Below, piece by piece: positions 45,203 through 55,900 of a stretch of 64,000 bases of DNA. The stretch is from Polaribacter marinaquae (GTDB taxonomy: Bacteria > Bacteroidota > Bacteroidia > Flavobacteriales > Flavobacteriaceae). Made by a program: the position numbers and the translations under genes. The stretch spans positions 2,496,001 through 2,560,000 of the forward strand of contig NZ_CP150496.1 in the NCBI RefSeq assembly GCF_038019025.1, given 5' to 3'. Under the pieces are notes generated by a model. The model saw only the letters and a program-made list of their open reading frames with translations, did not search any database and was not told where the DNA came from. Positions within the stretch are counted from its first letter, which is position 1; every line of letters begins with the position of its first letter.

Positions 45203-47185
45203 ATGAAGGAAATTGTTTTTGATAGTTTTAAAAGCACACTTCAAGAAGTGAAGATTTTAAATAATATCGTTGTAAAAGAAAAAATTAGAAATTCTCAATT
45301 AGAAGACAGTTTAAAGCAGGCGCAGAATTTATTATTTTCTAGTTACAGTAGCTTGAATATTTTTGCTGAATCAGTTAAAAGTTATATATCTGTAGGGTAT
45401 AAGATTACACCTTTTGATAAAAAAGAGAAGAAACAAATATCAAAAATTGAAGCTAAAATAATTTATAACAAATTATTAGGCATCATAAACTCGGAACTAG
45501 AAAAAGATATTATTGTACCAACAGAATCATTAATTCTTCAAAGTCAAATTTCTTCATTAGGTTTAGCTTTTATTTCGGCCTCAATAGATGAAAATCTAAA
45601 AAAGAATAATGATGAATTAAATATTGATAAATTAAAATCACAAGAACTATCAACAGCACTAAATAAATATTTTGCTGCTATAATAGGTTATATCCAAGAT
45701 ATTTTATTGTACGACATTTATTTAATATTTGAAAAGCCAGAAATCACTTACTTGCAAGAAATTGTTTTTACAACAGATTACAAGAAAGAATATATTGATA
45801 AATGGCTAGATTGTACTGTAACTTTTAATGAATTAAGAAGAAATAAAAGAACAGATCATTGGGCTGAAATTTATAAGCTAAAATTAGAGTTTGAACAAAC
45901 AGAAAAAATTGAAAATCATCAAAAAAAGCTTTTTAATGAACGTATTGATTTTGAAATAAGAAATGCAATAAATGATTTTGATGAATTAGAAGATGACGTC
46001 AAAAAGGAAGCATTAAATAAAGAGATTAAATTAATACAAGACTTTTTCAATAGTGATACATCAAAGACTGTTGTAAAAAGGCTTAAAAATATTTTAAATT
46101 TTTCTAAGCCAAAAGAGGTGGTTTTAGAGTATGATAATATTTTAAGGGATAGGTTATTGTTGGGTGATTTTAATATTTACGAAGTTGGTAAATCAAATTA
46201 TTCATCAGCTTTTGTAGCATCTTTCTTTATGCAGTATTTAGATAAATTAAAAGAATATTTAGAGTCACTTAATGATGAAGTAAATAATAATAAAATGATA
46301 AACGACCAATTTCAATACGACAACTTCAAAGATTTATTATTAGTAGAAGAATTAGAAAAGCGTGTAGCAATTGAAGCAGCAGAGTACAAAAAGAATTGCG
46401 ATGACTATTGGGAAACTTATACTTTCGACCCAACCTATTTTGATACGTTCATTTCTGGCGAGTTGTACACTATATTTTTAAACGCTATATATGAAAGAAT
46501 AAAGCCTTTAAATGACTTTGAAATTAATAAATACCTAACACTATCATTAAATCAATTCAATACACATACGCCAACAAAAAGAGCTGAAGAGTTTAAAAGA
46601 ATTTACCACAATACATATTGGTTTCCAAACTATATGGAGTACAATCCAAATCAGTACGAGAATAAGTATCCTGTTCACGTTTGGAAGCATTACGCAAATC
46701 ATTTCCACTTATTTAAAGAAGCATCAGAAAATATATTACAGGACTTTAAAAAAGGCTTAATTGGTAGTGGCAGAAAACAAGAAGTCATTGCAAAGCCAAA
46801 GACTAAACTAAAATCAAAGCATAACTCATTTACTTATAAAAAATGGAGATTTGAATCCACAAATCTAACTTCATTAAAAGACTCTTTAATTAGAAAAAAA
46901 TTAATTGCATCAGACACAGATCTAAAGGATTTTAGAAAAGCATTTAGCGGAGAAGAAATTGAAAAGCCTATTGTCTGGACTGGTAATATTAGCGAACTTT
47001 CATATTTCATTAAGCAATTGCATAATGTATTAAAACTTGTTGTAGATTTAAAGCAACAGCAATGGGCAGTAACTATAAACTGTTTTATTCAAGAAAACGG
47101 AGAGCAATATAACCGCACCAAATTAAGAACTCAAAAAGTTCCTGCTACATCAAAAAACATTGATATGGCATTAAAAACACTGTAA
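45203..47185 (+). CDS. RteC-like large protein of the integrative element
   Basis: 660 aa, mostly alpha-helical, no signal peptide. The N-terminal ~550 residues are not recognised. The C-terminal part (GEEIEKPIVWTGNISELSYF, IKQLHNVLKL) resembles the C-terminal domain of RteC, the regulator of excision of Bacteroides conjugative transposons. It is 3 bp after the integrase stop. A role in control of excision or transfer is inference. It may instead belong to a flavobacterial element family with only local similarity. Confidence 0.6.
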   Translation: MKEIVFDSFKSTLQEVKILNNIVVKEKIRNSQLEDSLKQAQNLLFSSYSSLNIFAESVKSYISVGYKITPFDKKEKKQISKIEAKIIYNKLLGIINSELEKDIIVPTESLILQSQISSLGLAFISASIDENLKKNNDELNIDKLKSQELSTALNKYFAAIIGYIQDILLYDIYLIFEKPEITYLQEIVFTTDYKKEYIDKWLDCTVTFNELRRNKRTDHWAEIYKLKLEFEQTEKIENHQKKLFNERIDFEIRNAINDFDELEDDVKKEALNKEIKLIQDFFNSDTSKTVVKRLKNILNFSKPKEVVLEYDNILRDRLLLGDFNIYEVGKSNYSSAFVASFFMQYLDKLKEYLESLNDEVNNNKMINDQFQYDNFKDLLLVEELEKRVAIEAAEYKKNCDDYWETYTFDPTYFDTFISGELYTIFLNAIYERIKPLNDFEINKYLTLSLNQFNTHTPTKRAEEFKRIYHNTYWFPNYMEYNPNQYENKYPVHVWKHYANHFHLFKEASENILQDFKKGLIGSGRKQEVIAKPKTKLKSKHNSFTYKKWRFESTNLTSLKDSLIRKKLIASDTDLKDFRKAFSGEEIEKPIVWTGNISELSYFIKQLHNVLKLVVDLKQQQWAVTINCFIQENGEQYNRTKLRTQKVPATSKNIDMALKTL

Positions 47186-47265
47186 TAACACTCTACACTT
47201 CTAGTGCAGTATTAAAAAACTTTCTTCAAAAAATACAGTTAATCTCTTTTAGTTTGTCTGTTTTT

Positions 47266-47305
47266 TTATAGCACTCTACACTCTACACCTTACTCTAAAC
47301 CCTTG
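47266..47305. repeat. CACTCTA-type repeats before the HTH gene
   Basis: GCACTCTACACTCTACACC then ACTCTAAACCC. A close relative, GCACTCTATTACTCTAAA, lies at the element's left end (43810-43828), and CACTCTACACTTCTA at 47190-47204. Possibly binding sites for the HTH/excisionase protein. Confidence 0.4.
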
Positions 47306-47372
47306 TTTTTAAAGTGTTTTGAACCTCTGTTTCTGACAATCTTTGTTTTCATAATCATAAAAATTTTATCAA

Positions 47373-47663
47373 ATGGAAGCAATTATTTTAAGCGCACAAC
47401 AGTACAAAGAATTAGTAAATCGTTTAGATGTTCTAAACAAGAAACTAGAAGAAAAACAGAAGTCACCTAACGACACGTTTTTAGACAATCAAGAATTTTT
47501 ACAGCTAATGAATATTAGCAAAAGAACAGCACAATCCTGGAGAGATGAAGGTAAAGTTTCATTTTCACAAATAGGCTCAAAAATCTATTATAGAATGAGC
47601 GATGTACAGAAGCTTTTAGACAAAAACTACAAAGCAGCATTTTCTAACAAACGTAAATATTAA
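47373..47663 (+). CDS. Helix-turn-helix (excisionase/MerR-like) protein
   Basis: 96 aa. A short coiled N-terminus, then an HTH_17-type winged helix: FLDNQEFLQLMNISKRTAQS, WRDEGKVSFSQIGSKIYYRM and VQKLLDKNYK. Such proteins act as excisionases or regulators in Bacteroidota elements. It is 19 bp upstream of the primase-helicase gene. Confidence 0.88.
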   Translation: MEAIILSAQQYKELVNRLDVLNKKLEEKQKSPNDTFLDNQEFLQLMNISKRTAQSWRDEGKVSFSQIGSKIYYRMSDVQKLLDKNYKAAFSNKRKY

Positions 47664-47682
47664 TTCTAAAATGTAAAAAGTT

Positions 47683-49167
47683 ATGAAAAAAGCTGTATCA
47701 CTAAAACCAGAATTTGAAAGTTTAGAAGAGCCTAATACTATTATTCAACACGTTAAGGAATTAACCAAAAGAGAAGAAGTTAAACACGCTAGTATATTGT
47801 CGAAATTATTAAAAGAATTTAAACCTATTGATTTTGAAAAAATAGCAAATCCAAGTGTTCACGATAATTTTAAACTTTCAAACAAACACTATTCAATTAT
47901 TTCAATTGATACTGTATTAAAAATTGCTAAAAACAATAATTGGGGTTTATGTAAAAATCATAGTTTCATTTATTTATACAACGGTTCTTATTGGAATGAA
48001 ATCGACAAAGAAGCATTTCAAAAGTTTTTAGGCAATGCATCAGAAATTATGGGAGTACCAAAATTTTCAGCAAAGTATTATAAATTCAAAAAAGAATTAT
48101 ACGAACAATTTTTGGCAACCGCTTACTTGGAAGCTAAACCAACATCAGCAGATAATGTTTTAATAAACTTAAAAAACGGAACATTTGAAATTAATACAAA
48201 AGGCACACAATTAAGGCCTTATAATTCAAATGATTTTATCACATATCAATTACCATTTGAATACAATCCAGAGGCGCAAGCACCTCTATTTAAAGCCTAT
48301 TTAAACGAAGTGTTACCAGATATAGAGCGTCAAAATGTATTGGCAGAATATATAGGTTTTGTATTTATCAAACACAATAGTAATCGGTTAAAAGAAGAAA
48401 AAGCATTAATACTTTACGGTACAGGTGCTAATGGTAAATCTGTATTTTTTGAAGTGATAAGTGCCTTATTGGGTGATGAAAATATAAGTAACTATTCTTT
48501 GCAAAGTCTTACCAATGAAAACGGATATTTTAGAGCAAAGTTAGCGAACAAGTTAGTGAATTACGCATCCGAAATTAATGGAAAATTAGAGAGTTCAATA
48601 TTCAAACAATTAGTTTCTGGTGAACCTGTAGAAGCGCGCTTACCTTATGGCGAACCATTTACATTGAAGCAATACGCAAAATTGATATTCAATTGTAACG
48701 AATTGCCAAAAGAGGTAGAGCAGACAAACGCGTACTTCAGACGCTTTTTAATTATTCCTTTCGATGTTACTATTCCACCTGAAAAACAAGATAAAAACCT
48801 ACACAATAAAATCATAGAAAAAGAATTATCAGGTGTTTTTAATTGGGTTTTAGAGGGGTTAAATAGACTGTTAGCACAAAAAGGATTTTCTAATTGTAGA
48901 GCAGCAGAAGAAGCAGTTGCAGACTATAAAAAACAATCTGATAGCGTTAAAATGTTTATTGATGAAAACGATTATACTATTTCGCCAAACCAATACACGC
49001 TCATAAAAGAAATATATCCACGTTACAGGCAATATTGTGCGGAAGATGGTTATAGACCAGTTAGTAAAGTTAATTTCTCTAAACGTCTAAAAAACTTAAA
49101 AATCATAGTTGAACGTGTTGCAGGCAACAAATTAGCAGCATTTATAACAAATGATATTCCCTATTAA
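47683..49167 (+). CDS. D5/P4-type primase-helicase
   Basis: 494 aa. D5_N-type region (about 130-225), then a SF3 helicase core: LYGTGANGKSVFFEVISALL (Walker A), KLVNYASEINGKLESSIFKQ (Walker B-like), LPYGEPFTLKQYAKLIFNCN (motif C), ending with a primase C-terminal segment (RYRQYCAEDGYRPVSKVNF). It would unwind the element's origin during replication after excision. The full primase domain is missing; the next gene may supply it. Confidence 0.9.
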   Translation: MKKAVSLKPEFESLEEPNTIIQHVKELTKREEVKHASILSKLLKEFKPIDFEKIANPSVHDNFKLSNKHYSIISIDTVLKIAKNNNWGLCKNHSFIYLYNGSYWNEIDKEAFQKFLGNASEIMGVPKFSAKYYKFKKELYEQFLATAYLEAKPTSADNVLINLKNGTFEINTKGTQLRPYNSNDFITYQLPFEYNPEAQAPLFKAYLNEVLPDIERQNVLAEYIGFVFIKHNSNRLKEEKALILYGTGANGKSVFFEVISALLGDENISNYSLQSLTNENGYFRAKLANKLVNYASEINGKLESSIFKQLVSGEPVEARLPYGEPFTLKQYAKLIFNCNELPKEVEQTNAYFRRFLIIPFDVTIPPEKQDKNLHNKIIEKELSGVFNWVLEGLNRLLAQKGFSNCRAAEEAVADYKKQSDSVKMFIDENDYTISPNQYTLIKEIYPRYRQYCAEDGYRPVSKVNFSKRLKNLKIIVERVAGNKLAAFITNDIPY

Positions 49168-49191
49168 AAAAAGATGTTTATAAGTAGTAAT

Positions 49192-49239
49192 TAAAGTAAC
49201 TAAAATAACAAGCAGAGTTACTAAAGTTATTAAAGTTAC
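49192..49239. repeat. 9-bp iteron-like repeats, candidate origin
   Basis: TAAAGTAAC-TAAAATAAC (49192-49209) and TAAAGTTAT-TAAAGTTAC (49222-49239) are two head-to-tail pairs of a 9-mer between the helicase and DUF6371 genes. A further TAAAGTTAC lies at 50697-50705. Layout is like replication iterons. Confidence 0.45.
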
Positions 49240-49258
49240 CCTTCAAGAAAAACTTTTT

Positions 49259-50638
49259 ATGCGCCAATACAGATACATATTCGAAAAAGGTAGTAAAAAA
49301 CACCAATGTCCTGCGTGTCATAAAAAACGCTTTGTAAGGTATGTTGATGTTTATACACAAGAATATCTTCCAGAGATTTATGGTAAATGCGACCGAGAAA
49401 TGAATTGCGGTTATCATCTAAACCCATATAAAAATGGTTATGCAAAAGACAATACTATTAAAGATGATTTTGTGTATCAAATTAGTAAACCGATAGTAAA
49501 ACCAAAACCAGTATTTATTCCAAAAGATGTATTTTATAAAACAAGAAAAGCGTATGAAGAAAATACATTTATACAAAATTTACTAAATAATATAGCATTT
49601 CCATTCGAGTCAGAAGATATAGAGAAAATAATAGCACAATATCATTTAGGTACAATAACAAAGGGTTATCGTAAAGGCGCAACAACATTTCCATTTATTG
49701 ATATAGATAATAATGTAAGGGCAATCCAAGTAAAGCAATTTGATAAATTCAACCATACAATAGGCACAGATTTTTTGCACTCAATAATAGAGAAGCATTA
49801 CAAACGTAATAAACAACAAATCCCTATTTGGTTAAAAGGTTATAATAAAAACGAAACTAAAGTTTCTTGTTTATTCGGTGAGCATCTATTAAGCAAATAT
49901 CCTTTAAATCCTATTGCATTAGTTGAAGCACCAAAAACAGCAATGTATGGCACGTTGTATTTCGGATTTCCTAACAATCCTAAAAACTTATTGTGGTTAG
50001 CGGTCTATAATTTGAGTAGTTTAAATATTAATAAGTGTAAAGCATTAAAAGGTAGAAACGTTTATTTATTTCCAGATTTATCAAAAGAGGGTAAAGCATT
50101 TAATTTATGGTCTAATAAGGCACAGAAAATTCAACAACAATTAGAAAATTCATTTTTTAAAGTTTCCGATTTATTGGAAGAACTAGCACCAAACCAAGAC
50201 AAAGAAGAAGGTAAAGATATTGCAGATTATCTCATAAAATTAGACTGGCATAAATTCAGAAAAAAGGAAATTAAAAATATACTTGAAGTAGTTCCCAAAA
50301 AAATAACTGTAAAAAACAAAATAATAGCAGATAAAACCAATAATATAAACAGTAAAAGTTCTGCTAATCAATTCAAAGAAATACAATTAGAAGAAACGTT
50401 TATTCATCAAGAAAAACAGTCAATTAATTGGAATGAACAAATAGAAGAATTAGAATCATTTTTTAAAAACATCCAATTACCTCAAAAAGAAATAAAACTA
50501 AATCAATGTACTACAATTTCAAATGTCAATAAATTTATAACAAGTCATTTAGCTACTGTTAAAGCGAATAATGGTAGTCTTATATACTTACCATATTTAG
50601 TGAGATTGCAGGAATTAAAAGTTATTTTAAAAGTATAG
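49259..50638 (+). CDS. Zinc-finger DUF6371-like (primase-like) protein
   Basis: 459 aa. The N-terminal zinc ribbon has CPACHKK and CDREMNCGYH ligands (HQCPACHKKRFVRYVDV). A middle region (about 190-330: FPFIDIDNNVRAIQVKQFD, NPIALVEAPKTAMYG, LKGRNVYLFPDLSKEGKAF) looks like a Toprim-type fold with acidic residues. The tail is charged and not conserved. DUF6371-type proteins accompany D5 helicases in Bacteroidota elements; a primase role is inferred from zinc ribbon plus Toprim. Confidence 0.78.
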   Translation: MRQYRYIFEKGSKKHQCPACHKKRFVRYVDVYTQEYLPEIYGKCDREMNCGYHLNPYKNGYAKDNTIKDDFVYQISKPIVKPKPVFIPKDVFYKTRKAYEENTFIQNLLNNIAFPFESEDIEKIIAQYHLGTITKGYRKGATTFPFIDIDNNVRAIQVKQFDKFNHTIGTDFLHSIIEKHYKRNKQQIPIWLKGYNKNETKVSCLFGEHLLSKYPLNPIALVEAPKTAMYGTLYFGFPNNPKNLLWLAVYNLSSLNINKCKALKGRNVYLFPDLSKEGKAFNLWSNKAQKIQQQLENSFFKVSDLLEELAPNQDKEEGKDIADYLIKLDWHKFRKKEIKNILEVVPKKITVKNKIIADKTNNINSKSSANQFKEIQLEETFIHQEKQSINWNEQIEELESFFKNIQLPQKEIKLNQCTTISNVNKFITSHLATVKANNGSLIYLPYLVRLQELKVILKV

Positions 50639-50731
50639 CTTTTATCTCTTAAAAGATTTATATTTTTATAGCCTTTATATAAATATCACTAATTCTTAAA
50701 GTTACTTAAAACTATATTAACAATCCAATAA

Positions 50732-52948
50732 ATGGCAAAAAAGAAAGAAGTTAAGCAAGAACCAATAGAAAAACAACTTTGGAAAGCAGCAGATAAACTG
50801 CGTAAAAATATTGATGCAGCAGAATATAAACACATTGTATTAGGCTTGATATTTTTAAAATACATATCTGATTCTTTTGAAGAACTCTATGCTAAACTGC
50901 AAGCAGGTGAAGGCGAATATGCAGGAGCCGACCCTGAAGATAGAGACGAGTACAGAGCAGAGAATGTATTCTTTGTGCCACCTTCTGCAAGATGGTCTTA
51001 TTTACAAGGTAGAGCCAAATTACCTGAAATAGGTAAAGACATTGATAATGCAATGGATGCTATTGAAAGAGACAATGCTTCATTAAAAGGAGTACTACCC
51101 AAAGCATTTGCCAAAGAGAATTTAGACCCAACCAGTTTAGGGCAACTAATTGACTTGATTAGTAATATTGCTTTAGGTGATGAAGTAAGCAGAAGTCAAG
51201 ATTTATTAGGTAAAGTATATGAATATTTCTTAGGAGAATTTGCATTGGCTGAAGGTAAAAAGGGCGGACAATTCTACACACCAGAGAGCATCGTAAAATT
51301 ATTGGTAGAAATGCTACAACCTTATAAAGGTAGAGTGTTTGACCCTTGTTGTGGTTCAGGTGGTATGTTCGTACAGTCTGAAAAATTCATATTGGCTCAT
51401 CAAGGTAAAATCAATGATATTTCCATTTACGGGCAAGAAAGCAATCAGACTACTTGGCGTTTGGCTAAAATGAATTTAGCCATTAGAGGGATTGATAGCT
51501 CACAAGTAAAATGGAACAATGAAGGCTCATTTTTAAACAATGCTCATAAAGATTTAAAAGCAGATTATATTATCGCAAATCCGCCTTTTAATGATAGTGA
51601 TTGGAGTGGTGATTTATTAAGGGGTGACGCAAGGTGGCACTACGGCATCCCATCAGCAAAAAACGCAAATTTTGCTTGGCTACAACATTTTCTGTATCAC
51701 TTATCTCCTAATGGTACAGCAGGTATTGTTTTAGCGAATGGTGCTTTGTCCTCAGATACTTTAAATGATGATGTTATTAGGAAACAAATGATTGAATCCA
51801 ATGTAATAGACTGTATAGTTATGCTTCCTGAGAAATTGTTTTTTAATACAGGTATTTCAGCATCATTGTGGTTTCTGAGAAAGAATAGAACTCGTGATGA
51901 AGTACTATTCATTGATGCATCAAACTTTGGTGAAATGGTTAGCAGAAAACTTAGAATACTTGATAGTAATGATTTAAAAGAAGTTGCACAAACTTATGAA
52001 GATTGGAAAAATAACAATAATTATCAAGATGTCATTGGTTTTTGTAAATCTGCGAGCTTGGATGAAATTAAGAAAAACAAACACATTTTAACACCTGGTA
52101 GGTATGTTGGCGATATTGTTGACCCAGAAGAAAAGCTATCATTCAGTTCTAAAATATTAGCATTTAATAAAACACAGAATGAATTAGATGAAATATCTAA
52201 TGGCATCAATAATGACATAAGAACTAAACTGAACTCATATTATCCGGATAACAATTTCGACAATATCAAATTAGAATCAGTAAAAGTTATTGATTATTTG
52301 GGGGAATTAATTTTTAAAGAATGGATTATTAATGAGAATCTTCCAAAATCTATTCAATTGTCTAACAATTTAGAAACCGTAAAACTTTCGGAGGTAGTTG
52401 AAAAGAGTAATACTGGTGCTGATGCTATACAAAAAGCTCCAATTGTTGAGGATGATACAGGTGTTAGATGTATTAGAATAGGCGACATAACTAATGAAAG
52501 ACCTTTTAATGAATGGGGTTTTAGTAAAGTGACAGAAAAAATTTTCAAACAATATCAATTAAAGGCTAATGATATAATTGTAACAAGAACAAGTGTTTTA
52601 GGTCTTTCGCGTTATATATCAAATGATTTAATGAGCGTATATAATAACGGTTTAATACGCCTACAAATAACAGAAGCTATACCTGCACAGTATGTTTATG
52701 CTTGGCTTCAAAGCTCTTCATTTAGAAAGTATATCAATAGAATTACGAATGAAACATCTACAAGGCCAAATATGAAGATGAATTATTTGCTTGATTTTCC
52801 AATTAAAATTGGATGCGACAATCTAATTAAAGAATTTTCAGAACTCTATTCTCTTCTTATAAAAAAGAAGAACCATCTAAATACTATGCATATTAAGTTA
52901 CAGAAAAATATTGATGAAAGAATAGAATTAGAATTGAATGATTTTTAA
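50732..52948 (+). CDS. hsdM: Type I RM methyltransferase HsdM fused to a half HsdS
   Basis: 738 aa. Residues 1-~500 are HsdM: N-terminal helical domain (KQLWKAADKLRKNIDAAEYK), SAM motif RVFDPCCGSGGMFVQSE, and the N6-adenine motif IIANPPFNDSDW. Residues ~545-738 resemble one target-recognition domain plus a helical spacer of HsdS (VKLSEVVEKSNTGADAIQKA, RCIRIGDITNERPF, YAWLQSSSFRKYINRITNET). No separate hsdS lies between it and hsdR, so specificity comes from a single TRD in the fusion. hsdR follows 3 bp downstream. Confidence 0.92.
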   Translation: MAKKKEVKQEPIEKQLWKAADKLRKNIDAAEYKHIVLGLIFLKYISDSFEELYAKLQAGEGEYAGADPEDRDEYRAENVFFVPPSARWSYLQGRAKLPEIGKDIDNAMDAIERDNASLKGVLPKAFAKENLDPTSLGQLIDLISNIALGDEVSRSQDLLGKVYEYFLGEFALAEGKKGGQFYTPESIVKLLVEMLQPYKGRVFDPCCGSGGMFVQSEKFILAHQGKINDISIYGQESNQTTWRLAKMNLAIRGIDSSQVKWNNEGSFLNNAHKDLKADYIIANPPFNDSDWSGDLLRGDARWHYGIPSAKNANFAWLQHFLYHLSPNGTAGIVLANGALSSDTLNDDVIRKQMIESNVIDCIVMLPEKLFFNTGISASLWFLRKNRTRDEVLFIDASNFGEMVSRKLRILDSNDLKEVAQTYEDWKNNNNYQDVIGFCKSASLDEIKKNKHILTPGRYVGDIVDPEEKLSFSSKILAFNKTQNELDEISNGINNDIRTKLNSYYPDNNFDNIKLESVKVIDYLGELIFKEWIINENLPKSIQLSNNLETVKLSEVVEKSNTGADAIQKAPIVEDDTGVRCIRIGDITNERPFNEWGFSKVTEKIFKQYQLKANDIIVTRTSVLGLSRYISNDLMSVYNNGLIRLQITEAIPAQYVYAWLQSSSFRKYINRITNETSTRPNMKMNYLLDFPIKIGCDNLIKEFSELYSLLIKKKNHLNTMHIKLQKNIDERIELELNDF

Positions 52949-52951
52949 GCT

Positions 52952-55900
52952 ATGGCAAAAATTACAGAAAACGACATAGAATTATATGCAATAGAAGAAT
53001 TAGAAAAACTTGGGTATTCCTATATCTATGGTCCAGATATTGCACCTGATACAGATGCACAAGAAAGAACTTCTTTTGACCAAGTTATTCTTACCGAAAG
53101 GCTTCAAAATGCAATTGACCGCATCAATCCAAGTATTCCAAGTAATGCTAAAGAAGATGCTCTAAAACAAGTATTGCGTATTGGTACACCTGATTTATTA
53201 ACAGATAACGAAACATTTCATAAAATGCTCACAGAGGGCATAAATGTAACTTATCAAAAAGACGGAAGCCAAAGAGGAGATATTGTAAAATTAGTTGATT
53301 TTGATACGGTAAATAACAATGAATTTAATGTTATCAATCAGTTTACTGTTATTGAAAATAACAACAACAAAAGACCAGATGTAATTCTATTTGTAAATGG
53401 TTTACCCTTAGTAGTCATAGAGCTAAAAAATGCAGTAGATGAAAATGCAACAATAAGGTCGGCTTACAAGCAAATACAAACCTATAAAGCTACAATTCCA
53501 TCATTATTTACCTACAACAGCATATTGGTAATATCAGACGGTACAGAAGCCAAAGCTGGTTCATTATCGGCAGGTTTTACACGTTTTATGTCTTGGAAAA
53601 CAGCAGACGGAGAAAGTGAAGCATCACATCTTATTCCTGAAATGGAAACGCTAATTAATGGGATGCTAAATAAAAAAACCGTTTTAGACCTTATTCGCCA
53701 TTTTATTGTATTTGAAAAATCTAAAAAAGAAGATTTAAAAACAGGAATTACTACCATAGAAACAGTAAAAAAAATAGCAGCCTATCATCAATACTATGCA
53801 GTTAACAAAGCAGTTATAAGCACACAATTGGCAAGTGTTGAAGATGGCGACAGAAAAGGTGGTGTAGTATGGCATACACAAGGCTCTGGAAAGTCTTTGT
53901 CTATGGTTTTCTATTCAGGTAAGATAGTTTTAAATCTAAACAACCCTACCATATTAGTCATAACAGATAGAAATGATTTAGACGACCAATTATTTGACAC
54001 CTTTGCTTCATCCACTCAATTATTAAGACAAACACCGGTACAAGCTGAAAATCGCCATCACTTAAAAGAGTTGCTAAAAGTTGCATCAGGTGGAGTTGTT
54101 TTTGCCACTATTCAAAAATTCCAACCAGAAGAAGGAAACATTTTTGAAACCCTTTCAGAACGTAAAAACATCATTGTTGTAGCAGATGAAGCTCACAGAA
54201 CACAATATGGTTTTAAAGCAAAAACCATAGATGAAAAAGATGCAGACGGTAACGTAGTAGGTAATAAAGTAGTGTATGGCTTTGCAAAGTATATGCGTGA
54301 TGCTTTACCAAATGCCACTTATTTAGGTTTTACAGGAACACCTATTGAAAATACAGACGTAAACACATCAGCAGTTTTTGGGAACTATGTAGATATATAT
54401 GATATAGCCCAAGCAGTAGAAGATGGTGCAACAGTTAGAATATTTTATGAAAGTAGATTGGCTAAAATTGCCTTAACAGAAAAAGGTAAAAAACTGGTTG
54501 AAGATTTAGATGAGGAATTAGGCGAAATTGAATTAAACGAAACCCAAAAGGCTAAAGCAAAATGGACAAAATTAGAAGCCTTAGTTGGTAGTGAAAAAAG
54601 AGTAAAAAGTATCGCTAAAGATGTAGTAACACATTTTGAAGCTCGGCAAGAGGTTTTTGAAGGTAAAGCAATGGTAGTTTCTATGTCGAGAAGAATAGCA
54701 GCAGAATTATACAAAGCTATTACCACTTTAAGACCAGATTGGCACAATGACGATTTAGACAAAGGAGCAATAAAAGTAATAATGACTGCATCATCTTCTG
54801 ATGGTCCAGAAATGGCAAAACATCATACCACAAAGCAACAGCGTAGAGCATTAGCAGACCGTATGAAAGACCCAAAAGACGAATTAAAATTAGTAATAGT
54901 TAGAGATATGTGGTTAACAGGTTTTGATGCTCCTTCTATGCACACCTTATACATTGACAAGCCAATGAAAGGCCATAATTTAATGCAAGCTATTGCAAGA
55001 GTAAATAGAGTTTATAAAGATAAACCAGGTGGTTTAGTTGTTGATTATTTGGGTATAGCATCAGACCTTAAAAAGGCATTAGCCTTTTATTCGGATAGTG
55101 GAGGAAAAGGAGACCCAACCATTGCACAAGAACAAGCAGTTCAACTAATGTTAGAGAAGTTAGAAGTTGTGTCTCAAATGTTTTTAGAGAAACCAGAACA
55201 AGGCTATTCCAGCGATTTTACTTCATTAGTAGAAGATCCATCCGTTCCATATTTAGGGAGAAATAAAGGTTTATTGTATGAAGAATATTTTACAGCTGAT
55301 ACCAAAACTAAACTTAAAATAATATTAGCAGCAGAAGAGCATATTTTGAGTATTGAAGATGGTAAAAAACGTTTTATCAATGAAGTTACAGCATTGTCTA
55401 AAGCGTTTGCAATTGCTATACCTCACGAGCAAGCATTAGATGCTAAAGATGAAATAGGCTTTTTTCAAGCGGTTAAATCAAGGCTTCAAAAATTCGATAC
55501 TACTGGCTCAGGTACATCAGATGACGAAATAGAATCAGCTATCAGACAAGTAATTGATAAAGCATTAGTTTCAGATGGTGTGATAGATGTGTTTGATGCA
55601 GCAGGTATCAAGAAACCTGACATTTCAATCCTATCTGATGATTTCCTTATGGAAATCAAAGATATGGAGCATAAAAACTTAGCATTAGAAACATTAAAAA
55701 AATTGCTTAATGACGAAATAAAATCAAGAGCAAAAACAAATCTAATACAGAGTAAATCCTTAATGGAGATGCTTGAAAATTCTATTAAAAAATATCAAAA
55801 TAAAATTCTTACAGCAGCAGAAGTAATAGAAGAATTGATAGAGTTAGCCAATAGCATAAAAAATAAAGACAAAGCCGATAAAGACACAGGCTTAACCAAT

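Noticed and set aside
49178..49445. Minus-strand ORFs within the zinc-finger gene
   Set aside because: They are antisense shadows of a well-supported plus-strand gene and lack conserved features.
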